Below are positions 1-8,478 of a DNA stretch of 34,856 nucleotides, piece after piece. How positions within the stretch are numbered: position 1 is the first letter of the stretch; each line of letters opens with the position of its first letter. Origin of the DNA: Clostridia bacterium. Its GTDB lineage: Bacteria > Bacillota > Clostridia > Oscillospirales > Acutalibacteraceae. Under the pieces are notes generated by a model. That model saw only the letters and a program-made list of their open reading frames with translations, was not told the DNA's origin and ran no database searches. The stretch covers positions 1 through 34,856 of the forward strand of contig JAFODQ010000019.1 in the NCBI GenBank assembly GCA_017380615.1. Direction: 5' to 3'. The position numbers and the translations under genes are program-made.

Positions 1-209
1 AGCCTATCTTCGCCCTCAACGCCAAAAATCCAATGAAAATCTTTTGCTTTTAGGTCGAAGATTTTATACAGTGCGGATTTTTGGTCAGCCAAGGCAAAAA
101 CGCAGTTAATCCTTTCGGATTGGCGAGTATTTTAACACAGGCTGAACGGAAATCCGCCTGTAGAAAACACGGTTCGGATAATTCCTTTCACCCTAAGCCA
201 AACAGCAGC
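1..209. other. Non-coding left edge, hairpin-rich
   Basis: No convincing gene lies in this stretch downstream of pilB. It holds several inverted repeats: AAAATCTT at 36-43 with AAGATTTT at 58-65, and AATCC at 108-112 with GGATT at 117-121. The minus strand has a short open frame of about 45 codons with no obvious start, ending near 55. It resembles short orphan frames I have an impression of seeing repeatedly in Clostridia, which would suit a dispersed intergenic element. That impression cannot be checked here. No clear U-tract terminator for the pil operon is visible. Confidence 0.3.
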
Positions 210-1913
210 TTATACAAGAACACGAAGAACTTCCTCAATAGAAGTTGTGCCTTCAAGAATTTTATCAATACCCTCCTGACGGAGTGTATGCATGCCCTGT
301 GATATTGCAAGCTCTTTAATTTCCTGAACGCCTGAGCGCTTAAGGATGAGCTGTTTGATTTCGTTTGTTACCTGAAGGAATTCAAATACACCCTGACGAC
401 CTTTATAGCCTGTGTTTGAACAAGCAATACAGCCCTTTGGCTCATAAATTTCTGTTGTGTCATCAAGTGTTTTTCCTTCCGGAATCGGGAAGTCCTCAAT
501 GCTATTTCGGATTTCACGATATGTGAGAGCTACCTTTTCCTTACAACGAGGGCAAAGCACACGAATAAGACGCTGTGCAAGAACGCCAACAAGTGATGAT
601 GCTGTAAGGAATGGCTCAACACCCATTTCATCAAGACGGGTGATAGCCGATGGAGCATCGTTAGTGTGAAGTGTTGAGAAAACCATATGTCCGGTAAGAG
701 CTGATTCAACAGCAATCTTTGCAGTCTCACCGTCTCGAATTTCACCGACCATGACGATATCAGGGTCAGCACGGAGAACGGAACGAAGAGCTGCTGCGAA
801 GGTCATACCTGCACGGTTGTTCATCTGTACCTGACAGATACCTGCCATACGACGCTCAACAGGGTCTTCAAGAGTGATAACATGCTTTGAAACGTCTGAA
901 ACCTCTGCAAGTGTTGCATAAAGTGTTGTTGATTTACCTGAACCGGTAGGTCCTGTAACAAGAAGGAAGCCATATGGCATAAAGATTGTTTTTGTGAATC
1001 TATCTACCTGATCCTTTGAGAATTTAATATCCTTAAGCTGAACAGACTTTGCACCACGTTCAAGAAGACGCATAACAATTTTTTCGCCATACACTGAAGG
1101 AAGCACAGCAATACGGATATCGAATGTTCTGTCATCAACCTTAACTGTTGTACGACCGTCCTGAGGAATACGTCTTTCGGCAATATCCATACCACCGATA
1201 ACCTTAACACGGGATGCAACTGAGCTGTGAAGCTTAATCGGGTTCTGAAGAACCTCATGAAGAACACCGTCAATACGAAGACGGATTCTCATTGTCTTTT
1301 CCATTGGCTCAATGTGAATATCCGATGCGCCAGACTTAACAGCATTTGTAATAACCTGGTTAACAAGCTGAACAGCAGGCTTTTCGTCGGCAGCAAGCTC
1401 ATCAAGAGCAGAAAGCTCTTCTTCCTGAGCCGCCTCTTCATCCTCATATGTGTCGATATTATTGGCGTTATTAACAATTGTATCAATAGCCGCATTGAGC
1501 TCTGATTCTGTTGAAATAAGCGGAACAATTTCAAGACCGCCCGTTCTTACAGACAAGTTATCACGCACACCAAGATCATTAGGGTTGCGCATAACAACGA
1601 ATAATTTCTTTTCATCCTGATAAAGAGGTAATATTTTTCTTTTAGCAATAAGCTCCGGAGGAATAATGTTTGCAATAGCAAAATTTATGCCCACCTCTTC
1701 AATTGAAACAAGCTTGTAGCCTGTTTTCTTTTCCATTGCTCGAGCAACATCAAGCTCACTGCAGTATCCAAGGTTTACGAGCTCTGAGGTAACCTCATTT
1801 TTACTGTCCTGAGCAATAAGCTGTGCTTCTCTTACCTGATCCTCGGTAACCTTTCCTTCCTTGATCAGGAAAAATTCAACACTACCGGGAATAATAACAT
1901 TAATATCTGCCAA
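210..1913 (-). CDS. pilB: Type IV pilus extension ATPase PilB
   Basis: This is a GspE/PilB-family hexameric ATPase that powers pilus assembly from the cytoplasmic face of the membrane. The 567 residues begin with an MshEN-like N-terminal domain (about 1-150) and an acidic linker (about 155-178). The ATPase core has Walker A GPTGSGKST at 321-329, an Asp box LEDPVE at 348-353, a Walker B region DPDIVMVGEIRD at 383-394 and a His box TGHMVFSTLHTN at 407-418. Two CxxC pairs, C454/C457 and C495/C498, form the zinc knuckle that distinguishes PilB from PilT. Length is normal. The start codon is TTG, preceded by AAAGGGG, and an in-frame TAG upstream excludes an ATG start. It is the last visible gene of the pil operon. 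Confidence 0.96.
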   Translation of the reverse strand: MADINVIIPGSVEFFLIKEGKVTEDQVREAQLIAQDSKNEVTSELVNLGYCSELDVARAMEKKTGYKLVSIEEVGINFAIANIIPPELIAKRKILPLYQDEKKLFVVMRNPNDLGVRDNLSVRTGGLEIVPLISTESELNAAIDTIVNNANNIDTYEDEEAAQEEELSALDELAADEKPAVQLVNQVITNAVKSGASDIHIEPMEKTMRIRLRIDGVLHEVLQNPIKLHSSVASRVKVIGGMDIAERRIPQDGRTTVKVDDRTFDIRIAVLPSVYGEKIVMRLLERGAKSVQLKDIKFSKDQVDRFTKTIFMPYGFLLVTGPTGSGKSTTLYATLAEVSDVSKHVITLEDPVERRMAGICQVQMNNRAGMTFAAALRSVLRADPDIVMVGEIRDGETAKIAVESALTGHMVFSTLHTNDAPSAITRLDEMGVEPFLTASSLVGVLAQRLIRVLCPRCKEKVALTYREIRNSIEDFPIPEGKTLDDTTEIYEPKGCIACSNTGYKGRQGVFEFLQVTNEIKQLILKRSGVQEIKELAISQGMHTLRQEGIDKILEGTTSIEEVLRVLV

Positions 1914-1967
1914 AGTGATAACCCCTTTATATTTATCTACCTATGATTGCGTTAACACGCATCATTC

Positions 1968-2564
1968 TCAGGAAGCTGCGTCCTGAATTGCACCATCAAC
2001 AACGGCGCTTACTGCACCCTCTGCACCCTGCTCTGAAAGGAATGCCAGTGCCAATGTTACACTGTATGTTCCGTCTGCATTTCTTGAGAGGCTGATGGAA
2101 TCAAACCTGTGAACCTGCTCAAGGTTTGAATAATAGTTCATAAAGTCATAAATGTTTCTGTATGAACCGTTTGCAACTATTGTGAACACTACCTCTTGTG
2201 TTTCGTTAACTGCAACTGTCTGATCAATTGAAGTAACACTCAAGCCGAAGCTTTTGCACTTGCCGAGCACATCCTCCTCAAGAAGGAAAACATCCCCCAG
2301 ACTATCGGGAAGAATATTCTTACAAGCTTCAAGCTGCTGCTCTGCAGCCTCACTCTTTACTTTAAGCTCCTCAAGCAATGCAACCTCGCGGACATTCTGC
2401 TCATACATTACACGAGCATCAACAATCTCATTTTTTGTTTTATCAATATCGAGCATAACAAAAACTATGCCAACAATAATGAGGATGCAAACAAATGACA
2501 TAATACCGATAACAAAGAATGGAGAGCTTGTTATATCTTTTAGTTCAATTTTCTTGCCTTTCAT
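1968..2564 (-). CDS. pilO: PilO-like T4P alignment protein
   Basis: This bitopic inner-membrane protein probably pairs with PilN to link cytoplasmic PilM to the outer parts of the pilus machine. The 198 residues show a short cytoplasmic start, one transmembrane segment at about 17-38, a predicted coiled coil at about 42-85, and a compact alpha/beta domain to the end, which is the PilO layout. PilO sequences diverge strongly, so the call rests mainly on topology and on position directly after pilM and pilN and before pilB. A GAAAGGAGAG ribosome site precedes the ATG, and the gap to pilN is 16 bases. Confidence 0.8.
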   Translation of the reverse strand: MKGKKIELKDITSSPFFVIGIMSFVCILIIVGIVFVMLDIDKTKNEIVDARVMYEQNVREVALLEELKVKSEAAEQQLEACKNILPDSLGDVFLLEEDVLGKCKSFGLSVTSIDQTVAVNETQEVVFTIVANGSYRNIYDFMNYYSNLEQVHRFDSISLSRNADGTYSVTLALAFLSEQGAEGAVSAVVDGAIQDAAS

Positions 2565-2580
2565 GACTCTCTCTCCTTTC

Positions 2581-3207
2581 TTATTCCACTGCTAACTCAT
2601 CGGAAGCAGCTGTTGTGCTTGTGGCAGCTGTTGTTTCCTCAACAATAGGTGCAGCTCCACCCTCACAGGTGATTGCTACAACGAATGTTGCAACAGGCTC
2701 ACCATCAGTAACTGAAACTGTGTAGCTTGTGCAAACGGCACTTTTGACGCCCTGCATATTCTCAAGCTCTGACATATATTCTGTGAATGCAGTTCTTGAG
2801 GTTGCTGTGCCTGTGAGTGTGCACAATCTTGTGGTTTTCCACTCAACACAATCCATCTTGGTTACAGAAATACCGGGACGGTTAACATTACCGATACGAG
2901 CCACAAAATTGTAAAGCTGGGGTTCGTTCACCTGAATATCGTTAATAAGCTTAAGCTTTGACTGAAGATTATTATTGATATCTCTGTACTGCTGAAGGGC
3001 TGATACCTTCTGCTCATATTCACTGTTTTTTGCCTGAATTTCTGAAAGCTTTGCATCTGCAGCTACCTTACCGACAATGGTAACAAGAAGTGCTGCAAGA
3101 AGAACAAGCATAACAACGTTCGCAACGCCTCTGCCCTTTTCTGCTTTCTTTTTGCCGATTATTCGCTTTCTGTTTCTCTCAGGAAGCAAGCTAACTCTAT
3201 ATTTCAT
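2581..3207 (-). CDS. pilN: PilN-like T4P alignment protein
   Basis: This is a bitopic membrane protein of the T4P alignment complex. The N-terminus carries SLLPERNRK at residues 6-14. It matches the conserved NLLP-type motif with which PilN tails dock into the groove of PilM. A basic stretch, a transmembrane segment at about 29-49, a coiled coil at about 52-85 and an alpha/beta domain follow. A Thr/Ala/Glu-rich C-terminal tail (about 190-208) looks disordered. At 208 residues the length is typical. Its ribosome site GGAGG is embedded in the last codons of pilM, suggesting translational coupling. Confidence 0.87.
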   Translation of the reverse strand: MKYRVSLLPERNRKRIIGKKKAEKGRGVANVVMLVLLAALLVTIVGKVAADAKLSEIQAKNSEYEQKVSALQQYRDINNNLQSKLKLINDIQVNEPQLYNFVARIGNVNRPGISVTKMDCVEWKTTRLCTLTGTATSRTAFTEYMSELENMQGVKSAVCTSYTVSVTDGEPVATFVVAITCEGGAAPIVEETTAATSTTAASDELAVE

Positions 3208-3212
3208 TGTTA

Positions 3213-4184
3213 TTATGCCTCCAATCCGATCTGTGCAAGGCTTATACAGCCTGCATATTCTTTAGGTGAAAAGCTTGCATTTGCGTAATTTTCATAGAAG
3301 GATGGAACTGTAAGAGGAACATAAATTCTCTCTGCAAGCTGTGTTGCAAGCTCTCCCTCAAGAGCAGATGCTGTTGTGAACAACACTGATTCAATAATCA
3401 TATTTGTCTGCATCTGGAAATAGTTCATTGATGATGTAAGCTCAGACTGAAGAAGCTCAATAACAGTTTCCATTTCCAGTGATGTGAGCTCTTCCGGAGA
3501 ATGGAATGCCTTCTTTACCTCAATCAACGCTCTGTCAGGAATATTGATTGAACGGACCATCTTGATATCCTTATCAACAATAGCAACGAAATTAAGAACA
3601 TCGTCTGTGAGCGAAAGGTATGCAAAGGTTGAAGTTTCAGGCGCCTCGTCAATAGCAGCTCTGCACCATGCAAGGAAGGAGCTGTCTATATCCACAACCT
3701 CACACTTTGCTGCTTCAAAATTCTGAAGAAGATTTGTGAGCATTGTGTTTCGTGCACCAACAAGAATCATATTAAGTGCAGGCTGGTCATCATCATCGGT
3801 GGTTTCATCAACAACAACGAAGTCAAGACCAAGCTCTGAAACGGGAACGGGAATGAAATCCTGTGCCTGCATTGTCACAACACTTCTTAATTTATCCTGT
3901 GGAACCTTTGGAAATGTTGCATAACGCATAATAACATTTTCATTGTTAACACCAACAACAATCGGTGAATCCTTCTTAAAGTCACCCTGCTCGAACAAAT
4001 CTCCAAGAGCTGCTGTGAAAAGTGAGCTATCAGCTATGATACCCTCACTGATAACACCCTCCTGTAATCTGGTGCTTGCAGAACTGGTAACCTCAATTTT
4101 GCCCTCTGCTGTTTTAGTAAGCTCAACTGCCTTGATTTCGTATGAATTATACTCAATGCCGACAGCACTGTTAACTTTTGCCAT
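3213..4184 (-). CDS. pilM: PilM, actin-like T4P assembly ATPase
   Basis: This is a cytoplasmic actin/FtsA-fold protein that binds the PilN tail and connects the PilB/PilT motors to the membrane complex. The N-terminal phosphate-1-like segment VGIEYNSYEIKAVEL (residues 8-22) is of the kind seen in PilM and FtsA, followed by the PilM-type region around FPKVPQDKLRSVV. The 323 residues are slightly short of typical PilM (about 350). The subdomain after about residue 190 is less conserved to the eye. It lies between pilC and pilN, and a GGGAG ribosome site precedes the ATG. The identification is strong because the PilN neighbour keeps the docking motif. Confidence 0.88.
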   Translation of the reverse strand: MAKVNSAVGIEYNSYEIKAVELTKTAEGKIEVTSSASTRLQEGVISEGIIADSSLFTAALGDLFEQGDFKKDSPIVVGVNNENVIMRYATFPKVPQDKLRSVVTMQAQDFIPVPVSELGLDFVVVDETTDDDDQPALNMILVGARNTMLTNLLQNFEAAKCEVVDIDSSFLAWCRAAIDEAPETSTFAYLSLTDDVLNFVAIVDKDIKMVRSINIPDRALIEVKKAFHSPEELTSLEMETVIELLQSELTSSMNYFQMQTNMIIESVLFTTASALEGELATQLAERIYVPLTVPSFYENYANASFSPKEYAGCISLAQIGLEA

Positions 4185-4233
4185 TTATACCATTCTCCCT
4201 TGCGAAGGAATATATTTAGTGTATTTTTTAAAC

Positions 4234-5430
4234 TTATGCCTGATAAGATGTTGTTGCCTGGAAAACAGGAAGGTAAAGTGCGACGATAAGGAAACCAACA
4301 ACAGAACCAAGCAAAACAAGCATGATAGGCTCAAGAACTGAACCAAGGTTCTTTGCAATCGCATCAACGTCTTCCTCATAGAACTCTGCAACCTTATCAA
4401 GCATGGTGGGAAGTGAACCTGCTTCTTCTCCGATGGCTATCATACTTATAACCATTGGTGGGAATACCTTTGATTCATCCAATGCTTCGTGAATTGTTCT
4501 ACCGTTTTCAACATCCTCAATCGCCTTGTTAACAGCATCCTCAACAAGCTTGGAGCCCGATGTGGGACCTGCTGTTTCCAGGGCTTTAACTGCTGTAACA
4601 CCACCTGCAACAAGTGTTGCGAAGATACGGCAGAAACGGGCGAAAATCGTCTTTGAAATAAGCTCACCCACAATTGGTGTGTTCATCTTGTGATTTTCCC
4701 AAAAGTGCTGTACCGGTGGGGATTTGATAACCTGAACAATGATAAAAATTATTGCCACAATAGCGGGAATAACAATATACCACTTTGTTCTCAAGGCATC
4801 TGACATATTATAAATGAGCTGTGTAATGGGGTTGATATCTCCGGCACCCTCTGTCATGCCCTGGAAGGTAGGTACCATGAAAATAAGCATGAAGATAACA
4901 ATGACAATAGCAAGGCCACCAACCATTTTGGGGTATGAGGTTGCAGACTTAACAGAGTCCTTGAGCTGCTTGTCTTTATGTAACTGGTTAGACATAGCAA
5001 GGAGTGTCTTATCAAGCATACCACCCATTTCACCGGCAGCAATCATTGAACAGAACAGGTCGCTGAAAACTGGCTTCTGCGCGCTGAAAGCATCTGAAAG
5101 TGCAGCACCACCCTCAACATCTGATGCAATTTCCTTGATTGAATTTGCAAGTGTTGGGTTTGTGGTCTGAGCAACAAGAGTGCTCATCGCTTGGGTAACA
5201 GGAATACCTGCACCAATCATGGCAGCAAGCTGACGGGAAAACAAGGACATGTCAGCAAGTGTAACCTTTTTACCACCCTTTTTCTTTTTGGTTGCAGCAT
5301 TCTCTTTAAGGCTTGTAACAACAACGCCCGCTTCACGGAGCTTTTCATAAGCCTCTGATGTGGAGTTAGCGACAACCTTACCGGTTATGGATTCACCTTG
5401 TCGGTTAAGGGCTTCGTATGTAAAATCCAA
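4234..5430 (-). CDS. pilC: T4P inner-membrane platform protein PilC
   Basis: This polytopic GspF/PilC-family protein forms the membrane platform between the motor ATPases and the pilus. From the chosen start it has 398 residues, with two repeated T2SSF domains (about 61-183 and 263-385). These carry the paired motifs GEMGG (133-137) and GEEAG (334-338). Transmembrane segments lie at about 169-189, 218-235 and 367-390. I chose the TTG at 5428-5430: AAGGGGGA sits just upstream and the protein then starts LDFTYEALNRQGE, as family members do. The open frame continues 31 codons to an ATG at 5523, but that extension only reads through the AT-rich tandem repeat and is Tyr/Ile-rich junk. Confidence 0.93.
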   Translation of the reverse strand: MDFTYEALNRQGESITGKVVANSTSEAYEKLREAGVVVTSLKENAATKKKKGGKKVTLADMSLFSRQLAAMIGAGIPVTQAMSTLVAQTTNPTLANSIKEIASDVEGGAALSDAFSAQKPVFSDLFCSMIAAGEMGGMLDKTLLAMSNQLHKDKQLKDSVKSATSYPKMVGGLAIVIVIFMLIFMVPTFQGMTEGAGDINPITQLIYNMSDALRTKWYIVIPAIVAIIFIIVQVIKSPPVQHFWENHKMNTPIVGELISKTIFARFCRIFATLVAGGVTAVKALETAGPTSGSKLVEDAVNKAIEDVENGRTIHEALDESKVFPPMVISMIAIGEEAGSLPTMLDKVAEFYEEDVDAIAKNLGSVLEPIMLVLLGSVVGFLIVALYLPVFQATTSYQA

Positions 5431-5461
5431 AGAGTTATCCCCCTTTTGAGAATATATATAA

Positions 5462-5521
5462 TATATATAATATGTATAGCGAAAGCCACGCAATATATAA
5501 TATGTATAGCGAAAGCTACGC
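5462..5521 (-). repeat. Two 30-bp tandem repeats with a small hairpin, pilT-pilC gap
   Basis: Units 5462-5491 and 5492-5521 differ at only two positions. Each includes ATGTATAGCGAAAGC followed by YACGC, and the flanks are runs of AT. In the operon-sense RNA each unit can fold a short stem: GUAGC or GUGGC, loop UUUC, then GCUA. The one substitution inside the stem converts an A-U pair to a G-U wobble, so pairing is retained. The surrounding 169-bp gap (5431-5599) is otherwise AT-rich. It also contains an imperfect inverted repeat with GGCTT near 5592 and AAGCC near 5550. Confidence 0.8.
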
Positions 5522-5599
5522 AATATATATATAAATAGTATAGTAAGGCTTTTATCTTTTCATTTTATGTAAATAACAGATAAGCCGTCTGTTCGCAAA

Positions 5600-6688
5600 T
5601 TAATACATCTGCATTTGACGAAGAATCTCAGCTCTTTCAACACAGTTTTCAAGAACTGATTCTCTCGAAATTTTCTGCTCTCTGAGAAGCTTCAGAAGAG
5701 CCTGGTCCATTGTCTGCATACCTTCCTTCTGGGCGGTCTGCATTGTGGAATATATCTGGTGATCCTTACCCTCACGAATCATGTTACGGATAGCCGGAGT
5801 GTCAACCATATATTCAACAGCTGATACACGGCCTCCGCCCAATCTCGGAAGAAGCTGCTGTGAAATAACTGCACGCAGTGTGTTTGAAAGCTGGCTTCGC
5901 ACCTGATTCTGCTGTTCACTCGGGAAAGAGTCAATAATACGGGCAATTGTCAGAGGCGCCGTCTGTGTGTGAAGTGTGGAAAGCACCAAGTGACCGGTTT
6001 CAGCCGCTGTAAGAGCAATACTGATACTTTCAGCATCACGCATCTCACCGATCATAATAACATCAGGGTCGTGACGAAGAACTGTTCTCAAAGCATTGTT
6101 AAAGCTGAGAGTGTCACCACCAAGCTCACGCTGTCTGATAATTGAGCGCTTGTGAGAATGAAGGAATTCTATCGGGTCTTCAATGGTAACCATGTTGTAC
6201 TCAAAATTTGTGTTCATATGGTTCAGCATTGCCGCAAGAGTTGTTGACTTACCTGAACCCGTTGGTCCCGTAACAAGAATAAGACCACGAGGAAGGGTGC
6301 ATAATCTTCTCACGTCCGCAGGAAGACCGAGTTTATCAAGAGTAGGGATTTCAAATGGAATCGCTCTGAAAACTGCAGCAAGCGTGCCTCTCTGCACAAT
6401 CACATTTCCTCTGAAACGAGCACATTGTGGCACTGCATAGGAAAGGTCAAGCTCAAGATTATCGTGAAGGTCCTTCTTGTTCTTTTCAGACATAATCTGC
6501 ATAAGCATATTTTCGACATCGGCGGGTTTCATAGGGGGAAAATCCTGTTTAACGATGTCACCATCTATACGGATACAAGGAGGCATACCGACAACGATAT
6601 GAAGGTCAGAGCCTTTCTTTTCAACCGTAAGCCTGAGCAGCTGCTCAAGCGTTACGGGATATTCACTTGGTTGATTGAGGAATTCCAT
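5600..6688 (-). CDS. pilT: Type IV pilus retraction ATPase PilT
   Basis: This hexameric ATPase depolymerises pili, giving twitching or DNA pulling. The 362 residues contain the PilT N-terminal domain, Walker A GPTGSGKST at 141-149, an Asp box TIEDPIEF at 168-175, Walker B DPDVIMIGEMRD at 207-218 and a His box TGHLVLSTLHTQ at 231-242. The signature AIRNMIREGK at 299-308 corresponds to the AIRNLIRE motif required for retraction in PilT. There are no zinc-knuckle CxxC pairs, separating it from PilB. A CGGAG ribosome site precedes the ATG. It sits between the secretin-N protein and pilC, with a repeat-bearing 169-bp gap before pilC. Confidence 0.96.
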   Translation of the reverse strand: MEFLNQPSEYPVTLEQLLRLTVEKKGSDLHIVVGMPPCIRIDGDIVKQDFPPMKPADVENMLMQIMSEKNKKDLHDNLELDLSYAVPQCARFRGNVIVQRGTLAAVFRAIPFEIPTLDKLGLPADVRRLCTLPRGLILVTGPTGSGKSTTLAAMLNHMNTNFEYNMVTIEDPIEFLHSHKRSIIRQRELGGDTLSFNNALRTVLRHDPDVIMIGEMRDAESISIALTAAETGHLVLSTLHTQTAPLTIARIIDSFPSEQQNQVRSQLSNTLRAVISQQLLPRLGGGRVSAVEYMVDTPAIRNMIREGKDHQIYSTMQTAQKEGMQTMDQALLKLLREQKISRESVLENCVERAEILRQMQMY

Positions 6689-6712
6689 TCAAATCACTCC
6701 GGTTAGTTTAAT

Positions 6713-8416
6713 TTAGATTCTTGACCACATATCAAGGATAAGGTCAATATTTTCAGGTGATTCAAGTACATAGAGAACATGCTTGATACCTTCATCCGAT
6801 GGATCAAGGTCGCCTGAAAGCTCAAATGATGCAACTGAAACAGATGGGCTGTTGATAAGCTTAACAACAAGCTCTTCCTTAGCTGCAAGCACAAGAAGCT
6901 CTGAGGATTCTGTGATTGTTGCGATTGGATAATACATATCGCCCATATTGTTATCGAGAGAAGCAATGATTTCCTTTACTTCCTCAACCTTATTGGTTGC
7001 ACAGTAAACCATGATTGACTTTGTGAGCTGAGGATATGAGCCGAAATAGAACTCAACATCTTCAATATCAATAAAGCCGATTTTGCTCTGAAGCTCTGAA
7101 GCAACGATGTTCTTAAGCTCGTAAACAAAGAATGTTCTGTCTGTATTGTTATCTGCTGTGTCGTTTTCCTTAATGCGTTCAACAGCAGCATTTACCTCGT
7201 CTGTTTCACCCTGGATCCAGATTCTCTTTTCATAGAGATCAAGACCAAGAACCTCAACCTTGTAGCCGAAGGTGCTGATGATTGACTGAGCTGCTTCCTT
7301 GTTGATGTAAGCAAGGTCAACCTTTACAAGAGATGTATTACCATCCGAAATAACCACATCACTTGTTGTGCCGTCTGATGTACCACTGTTGGTGTCATCA
7401 CTTGTATTATCGCCTTCACCATCGGTAGCGCCGCCTGCTGCACCACCATCGGTCTGAGCATTCGGATCGTAATAGTCAACAAGCTTCTTGATGTTCATAA
7501 TGTCGTTGTAAGCATCGCCTGTTGCATAAACATAAAGCACCATTGGGTGAGATGTTGTTGTGATACCTGTGTGAAGACCAAGAGCACCAAGCAATGAGCT
7601 GAACTCAGCAGCTGTGATATGCTCAAGCTCAATAGCTGTAAGGTTTGTGCTGATGCTTGCACTACCAACTGTGATATTTTTCTTATTATCGAGTGTTTCA
7701 ATAAGCTCTGCCATTTTAGCAAGCTGCATAGGGTAGCCGCTTACCCAGAACTCACGGAGGTTAATGTCAACCTTTACAATCTGAACACTGATGCCCAATG
7801 TTGAAAGCTGTGATGTAAGTGTATCGGTTGATATGTACTTAAGTGAGAACTTTGTGAGAGCCTTGTTATCAATAAAGTTACCGTTAAGTGTTTCCGCTGT
7901 GCCCACATAGAGGAGATTATCGTTCTTGATGTATGTCATATCAACCATACGAAGAACATAATCAATAGCTGTGATCGGAGTAACGTTTTCAAGAGAAATT
8001 GCAGGAACTGATGCTGCAGAACCCTTATAAATCATTCGGTAGCCTGTGTGTGCAAGAATTGTTTCAAGAACACCAACAAGGTCTGATCCATCTTCAAATT
8101 CAATTGAGATTGAGCTTGATGAGCCGAAGACTGTTGTTGAGTCATCTTCAACTGAAGCGGCACCGGGAATAAGAAGCTTCTGACCCTTCTGGAGAGCTGC
8201 TGAAGCTGAGATGCCGTTGCAATCAACAATGCTTGCCACTGTTACACCGTGTGCAGCTGCGATGGATGAAATTGTATCGCCGTCCTTAACAGTGTAGGTT
8301 CCCATAAGGTCATCTGATGAGCCTGCTGCTGTAAGCGGAAGAACCATGCTTGTGAGCAACACGAACACGAGGGCAAATATGCCTATTGACCTCATTCTGC
8401 TGTTTTTTGTTTTCAT
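6713..8416 (-). CDS. Secreted LysM protein with secretin N-domains, no barrel (PilQ-like)
   Basis: The 567 residues start with a signal peptide (hydrophobic 10-30, ending LTAAGS) and then a LysM peptidoglycan-binding domain at about 40-84 (YTVKDGDTISSIA). An STN/secretin N0-like domain spans about 103-172, with SISIEFEDGSDLVGVLETIL and a following beta-alpha-beta pattern. Four N1/KH-like secretin_N repeats follow at about 186-246, 257-318, 361-417 and 427-488, and a weaker fifth copy at 496-566. A Gly/Asp/Thr/Ser linker (about 321-358) separates repeats two and three. The secretin barrel domain is absent. PilQ proteins have AMIN or N0/N1 domains plus a barrel, so this resembles the periplasmic half only. 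It lies between the PilP-like gene and pilT. I infer a wall-bound ring or sleeve for the pilus. Domain family is fairly sure; function is inference. Confidence 0.72.
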   Translation of the reverse strand: MKTKNSRMRSIGIFALVFVLLTSMVLPLTAAGSSDDLMGTYTVKDGDTISSIAAAHGVTVASIVDCNGISASAALQKGQKLLIPGAASVEDDSTTVFGSSSSISIEFEDGSDLVGVLETILAHTGYRMIYKGSAASVPAISLENVTPITAIDYVLRMVDMTYIKNDNLLYVGTAETLNGNFIDNKALTKFSLKYISTDTLTSQLSTLGISVQIVKVDINLREFWVSGYPMQLAKMAELIETLDNKKNITVGSASISTNLTAIELEHITAAEFSSLLGALGLHTGITTTSHPMVLYVYATGDAYNDIMNIKKLVDYYDPNAQTDGGAAGGATDGEGDNTSDDTNSGTSDGTTSDVVISDGNTSLVKVDLAYINKEAAQSIISTFGYKVEVLGLDLYEKRIWIQGETDEVNAAVERIKENDTADNNTDRTFFVYELKNIVASELQSKIGFIDIEDVEFYFGSYPQLTKSIMVYCATNKVEEVKEIIASLDNNMGDMYYPIATITESSELLVLAAKEELVVKLINSPSVSVASFELSGDLDPSDEGIKHVLYVLESPENIDLILDMWSRI

Positions 8417-8478
8417 TGGAAAATCCCCCTAAATTATGTAAAGTACATAAATTATTTTCAAAATTAGTTCAGCGAAAA

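Noticed and set aside
81-302. Plus-strand frame at the left edge
   Set aside because: It runs into the antisense of pilB, and has no ribosome site or recognisable protein features.
5462-5521. c-di-GMP-like motif fragments (CGAAAG, ACGCAA) in the repeats
   Set aside because: They are on the strand opposite to transcription and lack the three-way junction context.
5431-5523. ATG-started N-terminal extension of pilC
   Set aside because: The extra 31 codons read only the AT-rich tandem repeat; a TTG with an ideal ribosome site starts the conserved PilC N-terminus.
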